A stretch of 64,000 nucleotides of DNA from Aurantiochytrium sp. KH105 (taxonomy: Eukaryota; Sar; Bigyra; Thraustochytrida; Thraustochytriidae): NCBI GenBank assembly GCA_003116975.1, contig BGKB01000066.1, positions 62,001-126,000 of the forward strand, written 5' to 3'. This document shows positions 58,994 through 64,000 of the stretch, piece after piece; positions within the stretch are counted from its first letter, which is position 1, and each line of letters opens with the position of its first letter. The notes below the pieces were generated by a model. It did not search any database. It saw only the letters and a list, made by a program, of their open reading frames with translations, and was not told where the DNA came from. The position numbers and the translations under genes are program-made.

Positions 58994-59065
58994 TTCCCAA
59001 TGAGGGGATCGAACCCTCGACCATTTGATTAAGAGTCAAACGCTCTACCGCTGAGCTAACCGGGA
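58994..59065 (-). tRNA. tRNA-Lys(CUU), copy 3
   Basis: Identical over 72 nt to copies 1 and 2; same strand. Anticodon CUU. Confidence 0.97.
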
Positions 59066-59111
59066 TACCGTAGGAACGGAGGGTAGCGAGGTAAGTCGCC
59101 TATTTCCCATT
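59066..59111 (-). ncRNA. Conserved structured 5' leader, tRNA-Lys copy 3
   Basis: 46 nt. Hairpin 1: GGCGA-CTTACC-TCGCT, where the outer pair becomes G-U rather than breaking. Hairpin 2: CCGT-TCCT-ACGG, one or two base pairs shorter than in copies 1 and 2. Confidence 0.7.
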
Positions 59112-59137
59112 ACTGAAGCTTCCAAAGTCTTTTGACG

Positions 59138-59144
59138 TATATAT
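59138..59144 (-). promoter_or_regulatory. TATA box plus CGTCA word, tRNA-Lys copy 3
   Basis: ATATATACGTCA on the minus strand, 27 nt upstream of the leader. The same arrangement occurs in copy 4. Confidence 0.6.
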
Positions 59145-59688
59145 CGTAAAAGCTAGTTACATGGTCTCGTGATGCGAAGCAGTGAAAGATGAGCAGTGCA
59201 CCTTATACACCTCAAAAAATAATAGACGCGCACTCTCTAGGCCTATCCCAAATAGTGCGTCGGCACGCGGTGTAAAGAAAGATTTGGGAAAGAAAGACGT
59301 GTAGACGTCAATCAATACTTGGTGCGATGGCTCATCTTGGCAATGCTGCTTGAGCGACGATGTCGTACATAGAAGATGAAATTGGAGGATGGTGTCTCGC
59401 ACTTGCTAGATACTCCGCAAAGCTTGCTTGCTTTATCGTGAAATGATTGGTGCTGGGCAGAATTCTCTTCCTACGAAGAAAGAGAAATTTCTCCCATGCC
59501 GCGAGAGCGCGAAATCAATTCTTCTTTTCCATCCGAGCGAGGCGAGTCGCTTTGACACTGCATTCTGCTTCTAAAGTTCACGTTTGCGTTTCCAAACGCG
59601 AGTATAAGCGCAACATCAGGGTCTTGAGCTCTGAGCCTGACGGCCTGACGATCCAAAACAGAGACCAAACAACCATGAGTGGCTGACC
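59145..59688. other. Gene-free spacer between tRNA-Lys copies 3 and 4
   Basis: No gene seen. Not similar to the equal-length spacer between copies 1 and 2. Confidence 0.5.
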
Positions 59689-59706
59689 AAAAAAAAATGC
59701 AAAAAA
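59689..59706 (-). terminator. Pol III-type T-run terminator, tRNA-Lys copy 4
   Basis: Runs of six and nine T on the minus strand after the tRNA. Confidence 0.65.
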
Positions 59707-59713
59707 GAAATGT

Positions 59714-59785
59714 TTCCCAATGAGGGGATCGAACCCTCGACCATTTGATTAAGAGTCAAACGCTCTGCCGCTGAGCTAACCGGGA
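59714..59785 (-). tRNA. tRNA-Lys(CUU), copy 4
   Basis: 72 nt, differing from the other copies by one base in the D loop (T to C, plus-strand position 59767), which does not affect pairing. Anticodon CUU. Lies 720 bp from copy 3. Confidence 0.96.
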
Positions 59786-59831
59786 TACCGTAGGAACGGA
59801 GGGTGGCGAGGTAAGTCGCCTATTTCCCATT
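59786..59831 (-). ncRNA. Conserved structured 5' leader, tRNA-Lys copy 4
   Basis: 46 nt, nearly identical to copy 3 (one change, which restores the outer G-C pair of hairpin 1: GGCGA-CTTACC-TCGCC). Confidence 0.7.
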
Positions 59832-59857
59832 GCTGAGCCACCCTATCTTTCCTGACG

Positions 59858-59865
59858 TATATATA
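59858..59865 (-). promoter_or_regulatory. TATA box plus CGTCA word, tRNA-Lys copy 4
   Basis: TATATATACGTCA on the minus strand, 27 nt upstream of the leader. Confidence 0.6.
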
Positions 59866-62319
59866 ATATGTTGACGCCAGTACCTGAGATTTGGTGGCTG
59901 AAACCTAACACGATGATCTGCCTCTCGTGCTTTTCGGTGATGTTTATGCGCGGGTCTAGTAAGTGAGGTAGCCTGATAGCATCCTATGCTCATTCGCCAT
60001 GAAGTCATGATAAACTGAGAGGCAACGCGCAATAAATAGGTCTTTGAGATACAGTCAATGAGGAGGCAATAATCTCCTCAGAGCCAATCATATGCTCTGG
60101 TTTTAAGAGGGGGGGGCTGTCGCGACGGCTCGCAACTTCGGCCTGCACAGCGTCGCGCGATGTTGCTATAGGCCCTATGTGGTGAAAAGAGCAACAAAAG
60201 ATAGTTCTTTTCTCTTAAAGTTTTAAAACAGGATGCAGTCGTACGGAATCCATGCAACCCCATGACGCACGCACAAGTCCTTCGTTGATTCTTTGGGAGA
60301 ATGTTGGAACGTTGAGACAAGGCAAGTGGCGAAGTGAATACGCAAGCTAGATGGGCCACCTGCCCGACGTGAATGTCCTGTCTTTGCATCATGCTCGTTT
60401 GAGGATTCGCTCAGCATGCAACGAAGCATCCTCTTCCTAATCGATAGGTAACTAACTCTAGCACGGTTGGTTGCCTCAGATTTCGGCTGTGCTCTGTTCT
60501 CGTTAGAATCAGCAGACCCCGGTCAACGTCAAGTTGTGTCTGCGCGAGCTGTAGTCTCTTGTTGGCCAGGAGGTAATGGAAGAAGAGAGCAATTGGCATT
60601 GATTGTCTTTCTTCTTTGTTTGGACTTGAGTTGACAATGCGTTGGTTCGCACATGGTTCGCACGATGGGTAGGTACTTTGGACCTACGCTGCGCGTGTGT
60701 GCTACAGCAATCTACCACCTGGTGCTAAGATGATGGGTAGCTCATCGCGACGGGCATCGTCGAGAAACGACCTTGATCGATTGACTGTTCGCTTTGAACC
60801 ATTTTGGAGCGCCTCGTTTGGTATTGTGCAGGACGGCGAGCATGAGTCAAGAAAGGACGGGCGAGTGCTACATCAAATCTTCCCGTCTCGAGCGGAGGAC
60901 TCTGCCGAGCAGGATCAAGCAAGCTGGCTGAAGAACTCTTTGCCACATCAGGAATGTGCGGCGAGATTTGCTACTTTCAGATGACTGACAATGATAAGCT
61001 TGCGCGATGGAAGCAAAAACGACGGGCCGGCAGACAGACATGGAGAAAAAGTTTGTGATACTCAATCAATCAACTCGTGCACTCACGGGAAGAAAAAACC
61101 TCTCGCATCGTCCCATTCTTGCACGCCACTATTACATGTCCGACGCAGCGTTACACAAAAACAAACAAGGGTATTACGTCAGTCAAGGTTTCTCGGCCTG
61201 GGGCTTACAAGTTCTGACTTGAACATAATCGCAGCAAGCTCCTCGCTCCTTCTTGTTCTTGCTTGCTCTCACCTCAATCAGCCACGCAAGAATTGAAAAG
61301 AATCCCCTCAAGCACGAAGCACGAACAGATTTGGAAGGTAGAAATTGCTTTTGACAGCAAGCATAGAGAGTCAAAGCAGGCGACGAGGTACGACATCAGC
61401 GCGCGGGACAAGTCCGCCAATCTGTCTCGGCCGAGATCTAAGCAACACAAGAAGTTACGAAGAAGCGTCGCTCGTGCCGAAATGAAGAGACATTCTCGGT
61501 TGTATAATTATAATCTACGCAGCGTCATCTGCGTTCTGGAGCGCCTGAGCAAAGCATTCGCTCCCTTGGTTTGCGGCGCTGAATCCTGCTGGGTTATGCT
61601 ATTTTCCATGTGGTTGTATGAATGACATCGTTTTCGTTTTACAGCCCGTCCCTGTTCATATTATCCTATCAGTACCGAGGTATTTAAAGTTGATCGAAGA
61701 CAGCCAGCCTCTACTTGTTTATTTATTCACAAGTGAATCGATCCCGAAATATCCTTTGTTACTTGCTTGGACCTTGCAGAGCAGGACTTTGCTTTGAGAA
61801 TCCCGCGGAGGCGCAGGTAGTTGTTGGTTGAGTTAAGTGGATGGCACGCGCACAATGGGGACGTCTACCTGCGCGCGCTCACACTCAGTTACTCTCGCCG
61901 ACACGATCCAGCGGTTGACTCAACTCAGACAGGGAGATCTCGACATCGTTCTTCGCGTTACCCACTGCTTCTCAAAGAAAGATATAATAGTCCCCAGGTA
62001 GGACAGGACGTACCTAGACACAAAATAGATGATCTATCTAACGTCTGCAAATCAAAGAAGCGCACGCACGCCACGCCATCTATTTATTTAGCTGCATGAC
62101 ATTAACGCAGAAAGCCACGCACTTCGTCTTCTCTTTCCATTCTTTAATTCTTTTTTTTCTTCACCTTTAAAAAATTGTTTTGTTCGTAAAGTTCGATGCA
62201 TTTGGGTTCCTGAGCAACCTGACGATCCGTGCATTATTACGAATATGGCGTGATTTATTTATTGACGTCGTGAGCTCTGACGACCCAGCACATACACAAG
62301 GTTGCTATTCCATTGAAAA

Positions 62320-62580
62320 TTTCAAATTTTAATTATAACAATTGATGAAATTTATACGATGCAAATTTTTACCGTAAAATAATTCAATTGCTTGTATAAT
62401 TATTCAAAGTATTCAAAATGTATAATATTTGATGATAAAGATGTGCTGCAGATAAATTATTTTTTTATAAGTATTCTATTTTGCGTATCTAACATTTTAT
62501 TCTATATTTTCAATATGTTTAGTTATATTCTTAAGAATAAACAAAAAATTCTAAGTATTATTTAAATTTTTGGCGCATTC
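62320..62580. other. AT-rich island
   Basis: About 260 bp that is overwhelmingly A+T, in contrast to the GC-rich gene half of the window. No open frame, no clear repeat unit. It could be a matrix-attachment type element, an organellar DNA insertion or neutral drift; the sequence alone does not decide. Confidence 0.6.
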
Positions 62581-63065
62581 TCAATACACAATCTTTGCAT
62601 CTTCAGCAAGTGCCCGCTAGCTTATTCACTAATTTTGCTAGTTGGTATGGTAAATAGTGATGCGAAAAGTCGCGGTATCGTCTCGTTACACTTCTATTTC
62701 GAAAATTATCATGGACCTGACTGGCCTGCCCTGCCTGCCTGCCTCCTCTCTCCTCCCTCCCTGTTCAACAGGAGTAAGTAGGCCTATGTCGTCTCGCTGA
62801 GCGATGATTAATTATCTCGTTTTTCCCTTTACATCTTGCAAACTACCTACCATCCATACAGCGAAAGATCTCCGAGAGGTTGTTGCTCTCTCTCTCACTC
62901 TCTCCATCTCGCGTATCCTGTGCATCGACTCTATTTTTCTTCTTCAGGAAGCTCATCTGCTTCGATTCGAGGACACAATCCATACATGAATGAGGGAAAA
63001 AGTTGTAGATCATCATGTGAGACGAAATGGGGTTGTTTGCAAGCAAGACAAATGTCCAACAATTG

Positions 63066-63092
63066 TGTCTGTCTGTCTGTTTGTCTGTCTAT
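63066..63092. repeat. GTCT tetranucleotide array
   Basis: About six GTCT units with one TTCT-type break; complementary in sense to the GACA arrays elsewhere. Confidence 0.85.
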
Positions 63093-64000
63093 TCGTCTGG
63101 GCCAGCTGCTCGAACACGTATGCAACATTTCTTTTTTCGCACCCTTTGAACGTATCGTGAAAGTTCGATTGGATGCGTCTCCGATTGCGGATACAAAGCA
63201 AATTGTTGGATACGCACATGCAGGCAGCTCAAAAATTATGGAGCAAAGATTGTCTGGTTTAGAGCAAAATATCGCTCGCTGACAGACAGCTTCTTCTTCG
63301 CTTCCTTCTCATTCCCATGCACAAGACAAGACCCCAAAATGAAAGACCGCAAGAAAGAAAGAGAAGACAAATTAAGATTTTGCTAGCTAGCAATACCTGG
63401 GCCAACTAGCTTCTTCCTTCCTTCCTGCTTACACAAACTATCTACGCTACAAACCTCATTCATCACTCTTTCCCTTGAGCAGTTCGATTGAGCAGACGAT
63501 GAGCTGTAACGGCTGTCCCATCGCTCTTGTACAACGTATTCATGGAGTGAAATGTCTTGCCCTCATCATCGAGAAATCTAACAATGCGTTGATGGTGTCC
63601 TGCTCGCTCTGTGAATGGATGAGACGATCGATATATTATCGTGCACTGTTAGTCTCTCATCTATCGTGACGCGAATGGATCGATTTCACAGTCTGGTCTA
63701 AGATCGTGATTACGCCATTCCTTTTTTGACGCCGTCAAAAATCCATTCCATCTAGTTTTTCTTCCTTCGCATTGAACTGAAAAGCACGTTCATGGTGCAG
63801 TTCGCTCATTTTTCGTCTCACATTGGATTGTCTGTTTCCGATTCCCTGGCGAGCCAAATGTTTGACGAATCACTTACCATATTCACCATAAGAGACGCAG
63901 CAGACAACGACCGCGTCTGGGTTAGGACCCAAATTGCAAGGTTCAAGTTCGCGAGCAAGAAAGCGCTCCCAGAGCGTGACTGTCACGACAGAGGATCCAT

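Larger units (their letters stand above)
59866..64000. other. Gene-poor right end
   Basis: More than 4 kb with no frame I can support as a gene. It contains a G-run (about 60107-60115), the AT-rich island (62320-62580), a CT run (about 62886-62906) and a GTCT array (63066-63092). Short frames up to 148 codons have no recognisable motifs. A spliced gene or unfamiliar ncRNA cannot be excluded. Confidence 0.5.

Noticed and set aside
55906-59785. tRNA-derived SINE family
   Set aside because: In SINEs the tRNA part is at the 5' end with the shared body downstream; here the shared part is upstream, the tRNAs are intact and the copies end in T-runs.
57936-64000. 5S rRNA, spliceosomal snRNA or further tRNA genes at the right end
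   Set aside because: I looked for characteristic words of 5S, U2, U6 and the tRNA B box and saw none outside the four tRNA-Lys genes.

Overview
The window looks like nuclear DNA of an intron-poor, GC-rich protist. Almost every long gene is a single open frame with a eukaryote-only product: a cereblon homologue, a NEMP nuclear-envelope protein, a PP2A B56 subunit, an XPR1-type SPX-EXS protein, a cyclic-nucleotide-dependent AGC kinase, Golgi-type sulfotransferases and a POP-type organellar DNA polymerase. This mix, with few introns and intergenic DNA full of tetra- and pentanucleotide repeats, best fits a heterotrophic stramenopile such as a thraustochytrid. That placement is inference, not something the sequence proves.

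Layout, 0-55.5 kb (gene-rich). (-) ABCC/MRP-type transporter, truncated by the left edge (1-3272). (-) Giant DUF4062-NTPase-WD40 protein with a C-terminal ASH-like domain (4159-11607). (+) PP2A B56 (13145-14536). (-) SPX-EXS phosphate exporter (15072-17576). (+) WW-CNB-CNB-CNB-kinase (20597-24472). (-) LIM-domain gene in three exons (24874-25935), which no single open frame shows. (-) LRR protein (26466-27278). (+) Cereblon (27586-29181). (-) Charged coiled-coil protein (29249-32215). (+) Multi-PH scaffold (33076-38094). (-)(-) Two tandem paralogous sulfotransferases (38365-39963, 40899-42344). (+) SLC37-type sugar-phosphate antiporter (44305-45840). (-) Predicted N-myristoylated coiled-coil protein (47020-48156). 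(-) POP-type DNA polymerase with a lysine/alanine repeat tail (49741-53496). (+) NEMP/TMEM194 (54123-55496). Many neighbours are divergent or convergent pairs. The divergent promoter gaps are where most microsatellites sit.

Layout, 55.5-64 kb (gene-poor, more AT-rich). This part holds four tRNA-Lys(CUU) genes on the minus strand, a divergent fragment of large-subunit rRNA, a decayed zinc-finger ORF, and a strongly AT-rich island near 62.3-62.6 kb. No convincing protein gene is visible after 57.9 kb.

The most unusual signal is in the tRNA-Lys genes. Each copy has the same 46-nt 5' flank, which can form two small hairpins, the second ending at the base just before tRNA position 1. Each also has a TATA box 26-27 nt upstream of that flank and T-runs just after the tRNA. 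Homology stops at the ends of this presumed transcript. This suggests a long structured-leader tRNA precursor or a dicistronic small-RNA/tRNA unit made by RNA polymerase III.

Some start codons were moved inward from the longest frame because the outer 'start' was GTG or TTG, or because an inner ATG begins an obvious targeting or acylation signal; this is stated in each entry.
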